Source: an uncultured Pelagibacteraceae bacterium (GTDB lineage Bacteria > Pseudomonadota > Alphaproteobacteria > Pelagibacterales > Pelagibacteraceae). From it: a stretch of DNA of 64,000 nt. The stretch lies in NCBI GenBank assembly GCA_902582105.1, contig CACHQT010000002.1, forward strand, positions 25,706 to 89,705, written 5' to 3'. Of the stretch, positions 46,639-55,219 are shown piece by piece. The notes under the pieces are model-generated. The model searched no databases. It saw nothing but the letters and a program-made list of their open reading frames with translations, and was not told the origin of the DNA. Both the position numbers and the translations under genes were made by a program. How positions within the stretch are numbered: the first letter of the stretch is position 1; each line of letters starts with the position of its first letter.

Positions 46639-47643
46639 CTAATAATATCCTTTTACAAACTTTATTAAATAATCCAACATTTGTGGATTAGTTTTGGGCA
46701 ATACTCCATGCCCTAAATTAAAAATATAAGGATGATCTTTAAAAATATCTAGATACCTTTTGGCCTCAACTTTTAATTTTTCTTTGTCTGTTAATAGAAC
46801 TTTTGGGTCTAAACCACCTTGCACAACTATGTCTGTTTTTTTAATTATTTTCTCTGGATTTATTTTATAATCGATATTAATTACATCTGGCTTAATTATT
46901 TTACAATACTCTTCATAATTTTTAATTTCTCTTGGAAAACATATAACGGGCACTTTATGTGCTTTAACAAAATTGACTATATTTAGAGTTCGATCATAGA
47001 TATAATCTTCTATATATTTATGTTCTAATAATCCCGCCCAACTATCAAATATTTGAATAATTGTTGCGCCATTCTTTATCTGATTTTTTATATGAATCTT
47101 TAAAAATTTATCTAACATTTTAAATGTCTCTTTAATTAAAATTTTATCTTTAAAAAAATTTTTATTTAAATTCCGCTTGGGCGAACATTTATTAATCATA
47201 TAAACTAACAATGTCCAAGGGGCACCAACAAACCCGATTAGATCTTTACGTTTAACTAACTTATTTTTACTTACTTTTTTTATTGACTTATAAACAGGCA
47301 ACAATTTTTTAGAAAATTCTGAATCTTTAACTTCATTTATTATCTCTAAGTTTAAACTATTTAATTTAGGTCCAAAATTCTTTTTAAAAGTAACTTCTTG
47401 TCCGAGACCATAAGGAACCATCAATATATCTGAAAAAATTATCGCAGCATCCAAATCAAACCTTTTAAGTGGTTGCAGTGTAATCTTTGATGATAAATTA
47501 ACATCTAAACATAATTTAATGAAATTTTTATTTAATTTTCTTATTTTTCTAAATTCAGGTAAATATCTACCAGCCTGCCTCATAAACCAAATAGGTTTAC
47601 TATCTACCTTTTTATTTCTTATACATTCTTGAATAGGAGTCAT
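46639..47643 (-). CDS. hemE: Uroporphyrinogen decarboxylase
   Basis: A 334-aa enzyme converting uroporphyrinogen III to coproporphyrinogen III. Signatures are P-I-W-F-M-R-Q-A-G-R-Y-L-P-E-F near 18-32, with the substrate-binding Arg residues, F-S-D-I-L-M-V-P near 70-77, G-F-V-G-A-P-W-T-L near 138-146 and F-N-L-G-H-G-V-L-P near 308-316. It heads the leftward hemE-hemH-hemJ-rho run. Its 5' end borders the putative replication origin, the same neighbour as at the Caulobacter origin. Confidence 0.97.
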   Translation of the reverse strand: MTPIQECIRNKKVDSKPIWFMRQAGRYLPEFRKIRKLNKNFIKLCLDVNLSSKITLQPLKRFDLDAAIIFSDILMVPYGLGQEVTFKKNFGPKLNSLNLEIINEVKDSEFSKKLLPVYKSIKKVSKNKLVKRKDLIGFVGAPWTLLVYMINKCSPKRNLNKNFFKDKILIKETFKMLDKFLKIHIKNQIKNGATIIQIFDSWAGLLEHKYIEDYIYDRTLNIVNFVKAHKVPVICFPREIKNYEEYCKIIKPDVINIDYKINPEKIIKKTDIVVQGGLDPKVLLTDKEKLKVEAKRYLDIFKDHPYIFNLGHGVLPKTNPQMLDYLIKFVKGYY

Positions 47644-47925
47644 TTAAACATTAATATTTTATTTTAGTTTTAGTATTATATTATGTTAATAAAGGTAATA
47701 ATTTATTATCAACAACTTATACATATTTTATTAACAAATAAATCTTATTAAAATTACTGTATATTGGCTAATTTGAAGCGCTATTTAATTTTATTTTATT
47801 AAATGTATATTGTTTATTAACGTTGATAATAATGTTTATAAAATTAATGTTTTACAAAAATAATAAAAAAAAATTTTTAAAATAAAAATTAATTATAATA
47901 ATATTTTAATATTAACTACTTATAC
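47644..47925. other. oriC: Putative chromosomal replication origin (oriC)
   Basis: A 282-bp gap without genes, by far the longest in the window and almost entirely A+T. Single-mismatch matches to the DnaA box TTATNCACA are TTATCAACA (47706-47714), TTATACATA (47717-47725), TTATTAACA (47728-47736), and on the other strand TGTTAATAA (47684-47692) and TGTTTATAA (47833-47841). Weaker ones are at 47821-47829 and 47920-47928. An A/T-only stretch at about 47845-47915 could be the unwinding element. Gene direction flips here from left to right, hemE is adjacent as at Caulobacter Cori, and parABS is within 10 kb. The combined evidence is strong though indirect. Confidence 0.82.
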
Positions 47926-48747
47926 ATGAATAATACATATCAAATCTACTTAATATCAGACTCTACTGGAGAGACGCTTGATAGAATTTTTTTAGCTCTT
48001 AAAGCTCAGTTTAAAAATTTCAATTATAAAATACATTCATACTCATTTATAAGAACGCAAAATCAAATATCTAAAATAGTCGATATTTTAAACAATCAAA
48101 AAAATTCAATAATACTTTATACAATAGTTGATGTTGATCTTGCTAATTTTTTATTAAAAAAAAGTGAAAGATATAAAATTCCCTGTTTTAGTGTTTTAGG
48201 AAACTTAATAATTAATTTTTCAAAAATACTTGATCAAAAAGCAACGCATGTGCCCAGTGGTCAACATACTTTAAATGAAGAATATTATGATCGAATTGAT
48301 GCAATCCAATTTACAATGAATCATGACGACGGTAATTCGATAAATGATTTAGAGAAATCAGATGTTATATTGTTAGGAGTTAGTAGAACTAGTAAAACTC
48401 CAACTTCTATTTATTTAGCTAACAGAGGATTAAAAACTTCAAATATACCTCTTGTAAATGAAAATTCAGTCCCAGAATTACTTAAGAAAAAACCAAAAAT
48501 ATCTTGTGTTGTAGGATTAACTACAGAACCAGCCAGATTATTAGATCTTAGAAAGAATAGAATGAACTCTTTAAAAGAAAATGAGCCAATTGATTATACA
48601 AATTTGGAGACAATTTCTAGAGAAGTAGAGAAAGCAAAGAAAACCTTCAAAAAATATAATTGGCCTGTTATTGATGTTACTAGGAAATCTGTTGAAGAAA
48701 CAGCTGCGTCAATTATTAAAATTCACGAGATATATAAAAAAAAATGA
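47926..48747 (+). CDS. ppsR: PpsR-family pyruvate,phosphate dikinase/PEP synthase regulator
   Basis: A 273-aa bifunctional kinase/pyrophosphorylase of the DUF299 family. The start Y-L-I-S-D-S-T-G-E-T near 7-16, the P-loop-like G-V-S-R-T-S-K-T-P-T-S near 149-159 and G-L-T-T-E-P-A-R-L near 204-212 are diagnostic. It switches PPDK or PEP synthase off and on by ADP-dependent phosphorylation and phosphate-dependent dephosphorylation. It is the first gene right of the origin and overlaps maf by 4 bp. Confidence 0.95.
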   Translation: MNNTYQIYLISDSTGETLDRIFLALKAQFKNFNYKIHSYSFIRTQNQISKIVDILNNQKNSIILYTIVDVDLANFLLKKSERYKIPCFSVLGNLIINFSKILDQKATHVPSGQHTLNEEYYDRIDAIQFTMNHDDGNSINDLEKSDVILLGVSRTSKTPTSIYLANRGLKTSNIPLVNENSVPELLKKKPKISCVVGLTTEPARLLDLRKNRMNSLKENEPIDYTNLETISREVEKAKKTFKKYNWPVIDVTRKSVEETAASIIKIHEIYKKK

Positions 48748-49322
48748 ACAACAAAATAGTATTAGCTTCTAAAAGCAAAGTAAGAAAAAATATTCTAGAA
48801 AATAATGGTTTTAATTGTATTGTTAAGCCTGCAAATATTGACGAAGAAGCTGTTAAGGAAAGCCTAACAAAAGAAGGAGCAACACCACTTTTAATTTCTA
48901 AAAATCTCGCTGAACTTAAAGCAAATAAAATTAGTGAGAATTTAAACGGAGAAGTTGTTATAGGAGCTGATAGCGTTATTGATCTTGGTGGTCATATAAT
49001 ATCTAAACCATCTAGTCGCAAAGAAGCCATGGAAATACTCAAAAAACTGAATGGAAAAATACATTATTTAATTAGCTCTGTTTGTGTTTCAAAAAATGGT
49101 CAAATGATTTGGAATCACACTGATAAAGCATCTTTAACCATGAAAAATATGTCTAACTCAGATCTTGAAAAATATTTATCAAAAATAACTGATGAGGATT
49201 TGTATGCTTATAATGTTTATCAAATTGAAGGAGAAGGAAGGACGCTATTTTCGAAGATACAAGGCGATAAAAACACAATAATGGGATTGCCAATAAAAAA
49301 AATAAAAGAATTTTTACTATGA
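48744..49322 (+). CDS. maf: Maf-family nucleotide pyrophosphatase
   Basis: A 192-aa protein with the Maf signature I-V-L-A-S-K-S-K-V-R near 5-14 and V-I-G-A-D-S-V-I near 72-79 (Asp as catalytic base). Maf proteins hydrolyse dTTP/UTP or modified nucleotides. The G-E-G-R-T-L-F-S-K-I-Q-G-D near 163-175 matches the YceF/YhdE-like C-terminal region, but the subclass cannot be fixed. It overlaps both ppsR and aroE by 4 bp, implying translational coupling. Confidence 0.92.
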   Translation: MNNKIVLASKSKVRKNILENNGFNCIVKPANIDEEAVKESLTKEGATPLLISKNLAELKANKISENLNGEVVIGADSVIDLGGHIISKPSSRKEAMEILKKLNGKIHYLISSVCVSKNGQMIWNHTDKASLTMKNMSNSDLEKYLSKITDEDLYAYNVYQIEGEGRTLFSKIQGDKNTIMGLPIKKIKEFLL

Positions 49323-50113
49323 AAAAATATATTGTTATTGGAAATCCTATAGAACACTCATTATCACCCAAACTTCATAATCATTGGATTAAAAAAAATA
49401 ATATTGACGCAATCTACGATAAAAAAAAAATTGATCAAAGTGAGTTAGAAAATATTATTTTTGAAGTTAAAGAAGGGAAAATAAATGGAATTAATGTTAC
49501 AGTGCCCTTTAAAAAAGCAGCACTTCCTTTTTTAGATGAATTAAGTATCGAGGCAAAAAAAACGAGATCAGTTAACACAATTTATCTAAACAATGGAAAA
49601 ACCATTGGGCATAATACTGATGCTGCTGGGTTTGAATTAGCTATAAAGTATTTAAGATACAATATTAACAATAAAAGAATTTTTGTATTAGGAGCTGGTG
49701 GAGTAGTTCCATCGATAATCTTTTCTCTTAATAAAATGCAGCCTTCAAAAATTATTTTAAGCAATAGAACTAGAGAAAAGGCTGAAGATCTAAAAGATTT
49801 ATTTAAAAATGTGGAAATTGTTGATTGGGGTGAAATGCCAAATTTTGATATGGTAATAAATGCAACAAGCATAGGGCTTAAAGAAAATGACGAAATTAAA
49901 CTAGACTTTTCAAACGTTGGATATAATAAAATTTTTTACGACGTTATTTATAATCCGAAACAAACAAATTTTTTAAAAAAAGCCAAAGATTTAGGGCATA
50001 AAGTGGAAAATGGAAAAATGATGTTTATTTATCAAGCACACCAGGCGTTCACATTGTGGAATAAAATTATGCCAGATATAGATAGCGAAACCATAAAATT
50101 ATTAGATCAATGA
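49319..50113 (+). CDS. aroE: Shikimate dehydrogenase
   Basis: A 264-aa NADP-dependent enzyme of aromatic amino-acid synthesis. I-G-N-P-I-E-H-S-L-S-P near 6-16 is the shikimate-binding signature, followed by N-V-T-V-P-F-K near 58-64 with the catalytic Lys, N-T-D-A-A-G-F near 98-104 and the dinucleotide motif V-L-G-A-G-G-V near 124-130. It overlaps maf and coaE by 4 bp each in the origin-proximal ppsR-maf-aroE-coaE-dnaQ operon. Confidence 0.97.
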   Translation: MKKYIVIGNPIEHSLSPKLHNHWIKKNNIDAIYDKKKIDQSELENIIFEVKEGKINGINVTVPFKKAALPFLDELSIEAKKTRSVNTIYLNNGKTIGHNTDAAGFELAIKYLRYNINNKRIFVLGAGGVVPSIIFSLNKMQPSKIILSNRTREKAEDLKDLFKNVEIVDWGEMPNFDMVINATSIGLKENDEIKLDFSNVGYNKIFYDVIYNPKQTNFLKKAKDLGHKVENGKMMFIYQAHQAFTLWNKIMPDIDSETIKLLDQ

Positions 50114-50679
50114 TAAGAATTGGAATAGTTGGCGATATAGGCTCTGGTAAAAGTTTTGTTGCAAATAAATTTGGCTATCCAGTATTTGATGCCGATGCAG
50201 AGGTTGATAGATTATATAAAAGTGACAGAGATTGTTTTAGAAAACTTAATAAAATACTGCCTAAATATATTAATTCTTTCCCAATACTTAAAAAATCAAT
50301 CAGTTTAGCTATTTTAAAAAATGATTTTAATTTAAAAAAAATAATTAAAATTGTTCATCCTATTGTAAGAAAAAAAATGAGTAAATTTTTAATTAAAAAT
50401 AAAAAAAAAAAAATAATTATCTTAGATATTCCACTTCTTTTAGAAAATAAAATGTACAAAAAATCAGATATAATAGTTTTTGTGGAATCAAAAAAAAATA
50501 AAATTTTAAAAAGATTAAAAAAAAGAAAAAATTATAATTCAAAGTTAATGTTAAAATTTAAAAAAATTCAACTTCCCATAGAATATAAAAAGAAAAAATC
50601 TCAATTTATTATAAGAAATAATTTTAGTAATAAATTTTTAAAAAGAGATATAAATAGGATAATTGAAAGAATTTTATAA
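50110..50679 (+). CDS. coaE: Dephospho-CoA kinase
   Basis: A 189-aa kinase performing the last step of CoA synthesis. The P-loop is G-D-I-G-S-G-K-S-F-V near 8-17, followed by D-A-D near 27-29 and D-I-P-L-L-L-E near 105-111. The middle and C-terminal parts are extraordinarily lysine-rich. A run of 13 A at 50401-50413 encodes part of K-K-K-K and is a potential slippage site. It overlaps aroE by 4 bp and abuts dnaQ. Confidence 0.94.
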   Translation: MIRIGIVGDIGSGKSFVANKFGYPVFDADAEVDRLYKSDRDCFRKLNKILPKYINSFPILKKSISLAILKNDFNLKKIIKIVHPIVRKKMSKFLIKNKKKKIIILDIPLLLENKMYKKSDIIVFVESKKNKILKRLKKRKNYNSKLMLKFKKIQLPIEYKKKKSQFIIRNNFSNKFLKRDINRIIERIL

Positions 50680-51351
50680 ATGCTTGAAGTCGTATTAGAT
50701 ACAGAGACAACAGGATTATCTTTAAAGGACGGACATAGAATTGTCGAAATAGGTTGTATTGAACTTAATAACCAGATACCAACATCAAAAAAATTCCATT
50801 GTTATCTTAATCCAGAAAGAAAAGTTTCTGAAAAAGCACTCGAAGTTCATGGTTATACAGATGATTTTTTATCAGATAAAAAAAAATTCAAAGAAATTGC
50901 TGATAAATTTTTGAATTTTATTAAAAATAAAAAATTAATAATTCATAATGCGGAATTTGATTTAGGGCATCTTGATAATGAACTAATTATTGCGGGTAGA
51001 GATAAGATTAATAGAGATAACGTTGTAGACACTCTAGAATTGGCACGAGACAAGTTTCCTGGCTCTGCTATTAATCTCGATGCTCTTTGCAAAAAATTTA
51101 GAATAGATAATTCAAAGCGGTCTCATCATACGGCTTTAATAGACTGTGAATTACTATCTAAAGTCTATATAAATTTGATTGACCAAAGAGAACCATCTTT
51201 AAACCTTTATAATCACAATGAAAAAAATGAAAATTTTTATTTAAATAATAGCAATTCGTATTACAAGAAAGTTGTCAAACCTTCTGCCCAGGAAATAGAA
51301 TTACATAAAAAGTTTTTAAAAAAAAGTCTTAAAAAAAATTTTTTTAGTTAA
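50680..51351 (+). CDS. dnaQ: DNA polymerase III epsilon subunit (proofreading exonuclease)
   Basis: A 223-aa DEDDh 3'-5' exonuclease. ExoI is L-D-T-E-T-T-G-L near 6-13, ExoII is H-N-A-E-F-D near 88-93 and ExoIII-epsilon is H-H-T-A-L-I-D-C near 149-156, giving intact D/E/D/H catalytic residues. The C-terminal tail should bind the alpha subunit. It directly follows coaE, as in many alphaproteobacteria, and its end overlaps convergent secB by 8 bp. Confidence 0.97.
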   Translation: MLEVVLDTETTGLSLKDGHRIVEIGCIELNNQIPTSKKFHCYLNPERKVSEKALEVHGYTDDFLSDKKKFKEIADKFLNFIKNKKLIIHNAEFDLGHLDNELIIAGRDKINRDNVVDTLELARDKFPGSAINLDALCKKFRIDNSKRSHHTALIDCELLSKVYINLIDQREPSLNLYNHNEKNENFYLNNSNSYYKKVVKPSAQEIELHKKFLKKSLKKNFFS

Positions 51352-51766
51352 ATTTTTCTTTATAAAGTTGCTCGAAGTCAATTTTTCTCCCAAATTTTAC
51401 ATCAGAAAATCCACAATCATGAATGAGGTTTAATAACGCCTTCTCTAATCTTGGATAAATTTCTTTTTGAACCTCACATAACAAAATTTTTTCTAGAGTT
51501 TTTTTATCTTTAATTTCTTCACCAATTTTTACAACTGTTACATAATTGATCTCAAAATAAGATCTTTTTTCGCTGCCTTCTTTATCTTCATACTTTAAAG
51601 TGGTGCAAACTTCTATCATATGATTTTTTAGAGCTTTAGAATTTATGTTAATAGCGAGGTGATATTTTGATATTTGATCTTTTACATACAAATAAGTTTC
51701 TATATCAGGTGTCTCACTAGACATGTCTTTTACAAACTCAGCTAAGATTTTATAATCTTCTGTCAT
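51344..51766 (-). CDS. secB: Protein-export chaperone SecB
   Basis: Three consecutive ATGs (51772, 51769, 51766) precede T-E-D-Y-K; I take the third because AAGGG at 51774-51778 is then at suitable spacing. The 140-aa protein has K-D-M-S-S-E-T-P near 12-19 and the alphaproteobacterial SecB pattern of beta strands, with F-E-I-N-Y-V-T-V near 72-79. It forms a tetramer that keeps precursors such as the porin unfolded for SecA. It overlaps the 3' end of fxsA, so the two are probably co-transcribed. Confidence 0.92.
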   Translation of the reverse strand: MTEDYKILAEFVKDMSSETPDIETYLYVKDQISKYHLAININSKALKNHMIEVCTTLKYEDKEGSEKRSYFEINYVTVVKIGEEIKDKKTLEKILLCEVQKEIYPRLEKALLNLIHDCGFSDVKFGRKIDFEQLYKEKFN

Positions 51767-52175
51767 CATCATCCCTTATATCTTCAGATTCACCATCAAT
51801 GAAATTTTGTTGGTCTTTTACTTTTTTTGAATAGTTTTTGCTAACATTTTTTAATAAAAATTTCCTAGTAGGAGGAAAAATAATCAATAAACCAAACGTA
51901 TCAGTAGCAAACCCAGGTATAATTAGAAGTAGTGCAGCGAAGGCAAGAGCCGCTCCAGAAATAATCTCATATATTGGCAATTCATTCCTTATTAATTGCG
52001 ACATTCCAGATCTTAGAGTATTAAAACCCTCATATCTTGCATAGAGAACCCCAATAAATGCTGTAAGAAAAATTAGAGAAATTGTTGTTAAAGCACCTAT
52101 CTGAGATCCAATTTTAATAAATAAGTAAATTTCAGCGACTGGCAATATAATTATTAATATTAATAGTGCGTTCAT
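51750..52175 (-). CDS. fxsA: FxsA-family membrane protein
   Basis: A 141-aa inner-membrane protein. The start L-L-I-L-I-I-I-L-P-V-A-E-I-Y-L-F-I-K-I-G is a hallmark of FxsA, followed by further hydrophobic segments (about 27-45 and 70-95) with A-R-Y-E-G and I-P-G-F-A-T-D-T-F-G-L-L. E. coli FxsA relieves exclusion of phage T7 by F plasmids when overproduced; the normal role is unknown. The acidic C-terminal tail (E-D-I-R-D-D-D-D-R-R-L) is encoded in the overlap with secB. Confidence 0.93.
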   Translation of the reverse strand: MNALLILIIILPVAEIYLFIKIGSQIGALTTISLIFLTAFIGVLYARYEGFNTLRSGMSQLIRNELPIYEIISGAALAFAALLLIIPGFATDTFGLLIIFPPTRKFLLKNVSKNYSKKVKDQQNFIDGESEDIRDDDDRRL

Positions 52176-52235
52176 TTGTTTACAGTGTAAATTGCTAGTT
52201 GAAATAAAGCAACATAGTACATATTATTATTAAGT

Positions 52236-52832
52236 ATGAATTATAGTTTTGAATATATTGATATTATTCTTTTAGCAATGATTGCTGGGTTTATTTTCTT
52301 GAGGCTAAGAGGAATTTTGGGCAAAAGAACTGGTTTTGAGGGAAAAATAGGAGAAGAATTCAAAGAAGAGATTAATAAAACAATTATTAAAAATATTACT
52401 AAAAATAATCAAATTTTTGATGAGGACGCAAAAAACGATTTTCTAAAAGGGGCAAAAATTGCATACGAAACAATAATCACTGATTTTAGCGATAGAGATA
52501 ATAAAATTACAGAAAGCAAACCACTTTTAAGTAAAAAAATGTACGATAAATTTAATGAAGCTTTGAGAGATAGAAAAGAAAGAGGTCATTTCGCAGAAAT
52601 AACTTTCATTGGCGTAAATTCAGCTACAATTAAAGAACATCAAAAAATTGATCAAATTTTAAATGTTACCGTAGATTTTGTTGGTGAGGTTATAACATGC
52701 ATTAAAGATAAGGATAAAAAAGTTATTTCAGGTGATCCTAAAAAAATAAAGAAAATACATGATACGTGGATTTTTTCTAGAGATACTAGGTCCAGCAATC
52801 CTAATTGGCAACTAGTAGATACATTAACTTAA
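52236..52832 (+). CDS. Tim44-domain membrane-anchored protein
   Basis: A 198-aa protein with one N-terminal membrane segment (about 8-24) and a Tim44/MRPL45-like domain from about 65 onward (F-L-K-G-A-K-I-A-Y-E-T-I-I, then F-I-G-V-N-S-A and V-D-F-V-G-E-V). Bacterial TimA-type proteins are related to the mitochondrial import motor subunit and are common in alphaproteobacteria opposite fxsA/secB, as here. Function in bacteria is unclear; membrane-protein quality control has been suggested. It is directly followed by the Smr gene. Confidence 0.9.
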   Translation: MNYSFEYIDIILLAMIAGFIFLRLRGILGKRTGFEGKIGEEFKEEINKTIIKNITKNNQIFDEDAKNDFLKGAKIAYETIITDFSDRDNKITESKPLLSKKMYDKFNEALRDRKERGHFAEITFIGVNSATIKEHQKIDQILNVTVDFVGEVITCIKDKDKKVISGDPKKIKKIHDTWIFSRDTRSSNPNWQLVDTLT

Positions 52833-53255
52833 TTGATAAAAAAACTTTCAGATAAAGACAAGAAAGATTGGGAGAGTTTTATTAAAAACAAAGAGAAAGT
52901 TTATAATAAAGAGTCATCAGAAAATACAAACTCTAAAGATAAAAAATTTTCAAAAAAAATTGATCTACATGGATATTCTTTAGAAAATGCGAATAAAACT
53001 ATCAGCGAATACATAGAGAGATGTTTTTTTGATAATGTTAAAAGATTAGTTGTTGTTACTGGAAAAGGCTTAAGATCTAATACTGAAAAAAACCCTTATG
53101 TTTCAAAAGATCTAAGTATTTTAAAACATTCTGTGCCTGAATTTATCAAATCTAATTTGAAATTAATGAAACTTATAAAAGAGATTAAAATAGCTAAAGA
53201 AGAAGAGGGTGGAAGTGGAGCTTTTATTATTTATTTAAAAAATTTTAAAGAATAA
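52833..53255 (+). CDS. Smr-domain protein, TTG start
   Basis: A 140-aa protein whose only suitable start is TTG immediately after the Tim44 gene stop. The C-terminal Smr (MutS2-like) domain shows K-I-D-L-H-G-Y-S near 42-49, R-L-V-V-V-T-G-K-G near 70-78 and [10 protein letters not shown] near 126-135. Smr domains act as nucleases on nucleic acids, recently linked to cleavage of mRNA on collided ribosomes in E. coli SmrB. In other alphaproteobacteria an mltA gene usually separates Tim44 and Smr genes. Its end overlaps convergent hslU by 11 bp. Confidence 0.9.
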   Translation: MIKKLSDKDKKDWESFIKNKEKVYNKESSENTNSKDKKFSKKIDLHGYSLENANKTISEYIERCFFDNVKRLVVVTGKGLRSNTEKNPYVSKDLSILKHSVPEFIKSNLKLMKLIKEIKIAKEEEGGSGAFIIYLKNFKE

Positions 53256-54615
53256 ACTTTGATAAATCAGTATCTTTAACTAGTTCACCTAAGTTTTTCT
53301 TAACATAATCAGAATTGATAGTAATTGTTTTTCCAGAATTATCTGTAGCTGTAAAACTTATATCATCTAAAACTCTTTCTATAATAGTATGAAGTCTTCT
53401 TGCTCCGATATTTTCAACTGTGGAATTCACTTCTGTTGCCAAGTTTGCAATTGTATCTATACCATCGTCTGAAAAATCTAGTTCAACATTTTCAGTTTTT
53501 AAAAGTGCTTTGTATTGTTTTATCAGGGAATTATCAGGTTCTTTTAGTATTCTTTTGAAATCCTCACTTGTTAAAGCATCAAGTTCAACCCTTATAGGTA
53601 GACGGCCCTGAAGTTCTGGTAAAAGATCTGATGGCTTGGCAAGCTGAAAAGCACCAGATGCTATGAATAAAATATGGTCCGTTTTTATTGGTCCATATTT
53701 TGTACTTACAGTTGTTCCTTCAATTAAAGGCAAAAGATCTCTTTGAACTCCTTCTCTAGAAACATCACCACCAACACGATCTGTACGTGCTGAAATTTTA
53801 TCTATCTCATCTAAAAAAACAATTCCATTATTCTCAGTAGAATTTTTTGCTGCCTTAATAATTTTATCTTGTTCAATTAGCTTGTCAGACTCCTCGTTAA
53901 TTAAAATTTCATGTGACTCTTTTACGGTCATTTTTTTCTTTTTTGATTTATTACCCATAGATTTTCCAAGCATTTCTCCTAAATTTATCATCCCTACATT
54001 TGCGCCTGGCATTCCAGGAATTTCAAAAGAAGGCACAGAGCTACTCTCGTTAACTGCTATTTCAATTTCATTATCATCTAAGTCACCATTTCTAAGTCTT
54101 TTTCTAAAACTTTCTCTAGTTGCAATACTTGCTTTATTACCTACTAAAGCATCGAGAACTTTCTCTTCTGCATGTTTCTGAGCCTGTGCAGATACCTCTT
54201 TTCTTTTTTTTACTTTTTCCATGGCAATTGCAATTTCTAGTAAATCTCTTACAATTTGTTCAACATCTCTTCCAACATAACCAACTTCAGTAAAACGTGT
54301 TGCTTCTACTTTTACAAATGGAGCTTCTGCAAGTTTTGATAATCTTCTAGAAATTTCGGTTTTTCCAACTCCTGTAGGCCCAATCATTAAAATATTTTTT
54401 GGTAAAACTTCATCTTTCATTTCACCTTCAAGAGCTTGTCTTCTCCATCTATTTCTTAACGCTATCGCTACTGCTCTTTTAGCTTTATTTTGTCCAACTA
54501 CAAATCTATCAAGCTCTGATACTATTTCTCTTGGGGATAAAGAGCTTATATAAGATTTATTTTCGTCTTTATTTTTGTCTTTTGGAACCAAGGTTGTAAC
54601 ATTTGAATTTTCCAT
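53245..54615 (-). CDS. hslU: ATP-dependent protease ATPase subunit HslU
   Basis: A 456-aa AAA+ unfoldase. Walker A is G-P-T-G-V-G-K-T-E near 78-86, the pore loop G-Y-V-G-R-D near 106-111, an I-domain spans about 125-260, and Walker B is I-V-F-L-D-E-I-D-K near 268-276. The C-terminus D-L-S-K-F-I-L inserts into HslV. It forms HslUV, a proteasome-like cytosolic protease. It abuts hslV (shared base), and both are probably under the heat-shock promoter at 55137-55165. Confidence 0.98.
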   Translation of the reverse strand: MENSNVTTLVPKDKNKDENKSYISSLSPREIVSELDRFVVGQNKAKRAVAIALRNRWRRQALEGEMKDEVLPKNILMIGPTGVGKTEISRRLSKLAEAPFVKVEATRFTEVGYVGRDVEQIVRDLLEIAIAMEKVKKRKEVSAQAQKHAEEKVLDALVGNKASIATRESFRKRLRNGDLDDNEIEIAVNESSSVPSFEIPGMPGANVGMINLGEMLGKSMGNKSKKKKMTVKESHEILINEESDKLIEQDKIIKAAKNSTENNGIVFLDEIDKISARTDRVGGDVSREGVQRDLLPLIEGTTVSTKYGPIKTDHILFIASGAFQLAKPSDLLPELQGRLPIRVELDALTSEDFKRILKEPDNSLIKQYKALLKTENVELDFSDDGIDTIANLATEVNSTVENIGARRLHTIIERVLDDISFTATDNSGKTITINSDYVKKNLGELVKDTDLSKFIL

Positions 54616-55130
54616 TAAATTTTTTCTATACTTAAGTTGTCATTTGTAAAAACACATATTTCAGAAGCAATTTTAATAGCTTTCTTTGCAATTTCTTCAG
54701 CAGATAAATCAGTATCCATTAAAACTTTTGCTGAAGCTAGCGCATAATTACCCCCAGAGCCAATTCCGATCACATCTCCCTCTGGTTCCAAAACATCTCC
54801 AGTGCCTGAAATAATAAAACTTTTTTCCTTATCTCCGATTGCCATAAGAGCTTCAAGTCTTCTTAAGTATTTGTCTGTCCTCCAATCTTTAGCTAACTCA
54901 ACAGCCGCTCTTGTTAAATTGCCAGCGTGCTTTTCCAATTTTGATTCCAATCTTTCAAATAAAGTTAGAGCATCTGCTGTCGATCCAGCAAAACCAGCGA
55001 TCACATTTCTTTTCTCGATTTTTCGTACTTTATTTGCAGTGCTTTTAATTACTGTATTACCCATGCTTACTTGTCCGTCGCTAGCAACTACGACGTCTTT
55101 ATTCTTTCTAACTAGTACAATTGTTGTCAT
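54615..55130 (-). CDS. hslV: ATP-dependent protease peptidase subunit HslV
   Basis: A 171-aa proteasome beta-type peptidase. After Met removal the catalytic Thr is exposed in T-T-I-V-L-V-R-K. Further motifs are [14 protein letters not shown] near 13-26, G-F-A-G-S-T-A-D-A near 47-55 and G-I-G-S-G-G-N-Y-A near 122-130. Met1-Thr2 fixes the start codon at 55130. A sigma-32-like promoter ends only a few bases upstream, so the heat-shock transcript may be leaderless. It diverges from hisB across 89 bp. Confidence 0.98.
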   Translation of the reverse strand: MTTIVLVRKNKDVVVASDGQVSMGNTVIKSTANKVRKIEKRNVIAGFAGSTADALTLFERLESKLEKHAGNLTRAAVELAKDWRTDKYLRRLEALMAIGDKEKSFIISGTGDVLEPEGDVIGIGSGGNYALASAKVLMDTDLSAEEIAKKAIKIASEICVFTNDNLSIEKI

Positions 55131-55135
55131 AGTAT

Positions 55136-55165
55136 CTAAATGGATATTAATTTTAATAGTTCAAG
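55136..55165 (-). promoter_or_regulatory. Candidate sigma-32 heat-shock promoter of hslVU
   Basis: On the reverse strand CTTGAA (55165-55160) is followed by ATCCATTTA (about 55145-55137), with 13 bp between CTTGAAC and ATCCATTT. This closely resembles the heat-shock consensus CTTGAAA-N13/14-CCCCATNT. The predicted transcript start falls at or next to the hslV ATG at 55130. Confidence 0.65.
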
Positions 55166-55219
55166 GGCTATATTAGTATTGTTGATATAAACAAATAATG
55201 AATATATACCTATAAAATT

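Noticed and set aside
47777-47782. AGCGCT palindrome in the putative origin as a specific protein site
   Set aside because: It is too short to assign in isolation, although it is the only GC-rich spot in the gap. It is included only as part of the origin region.
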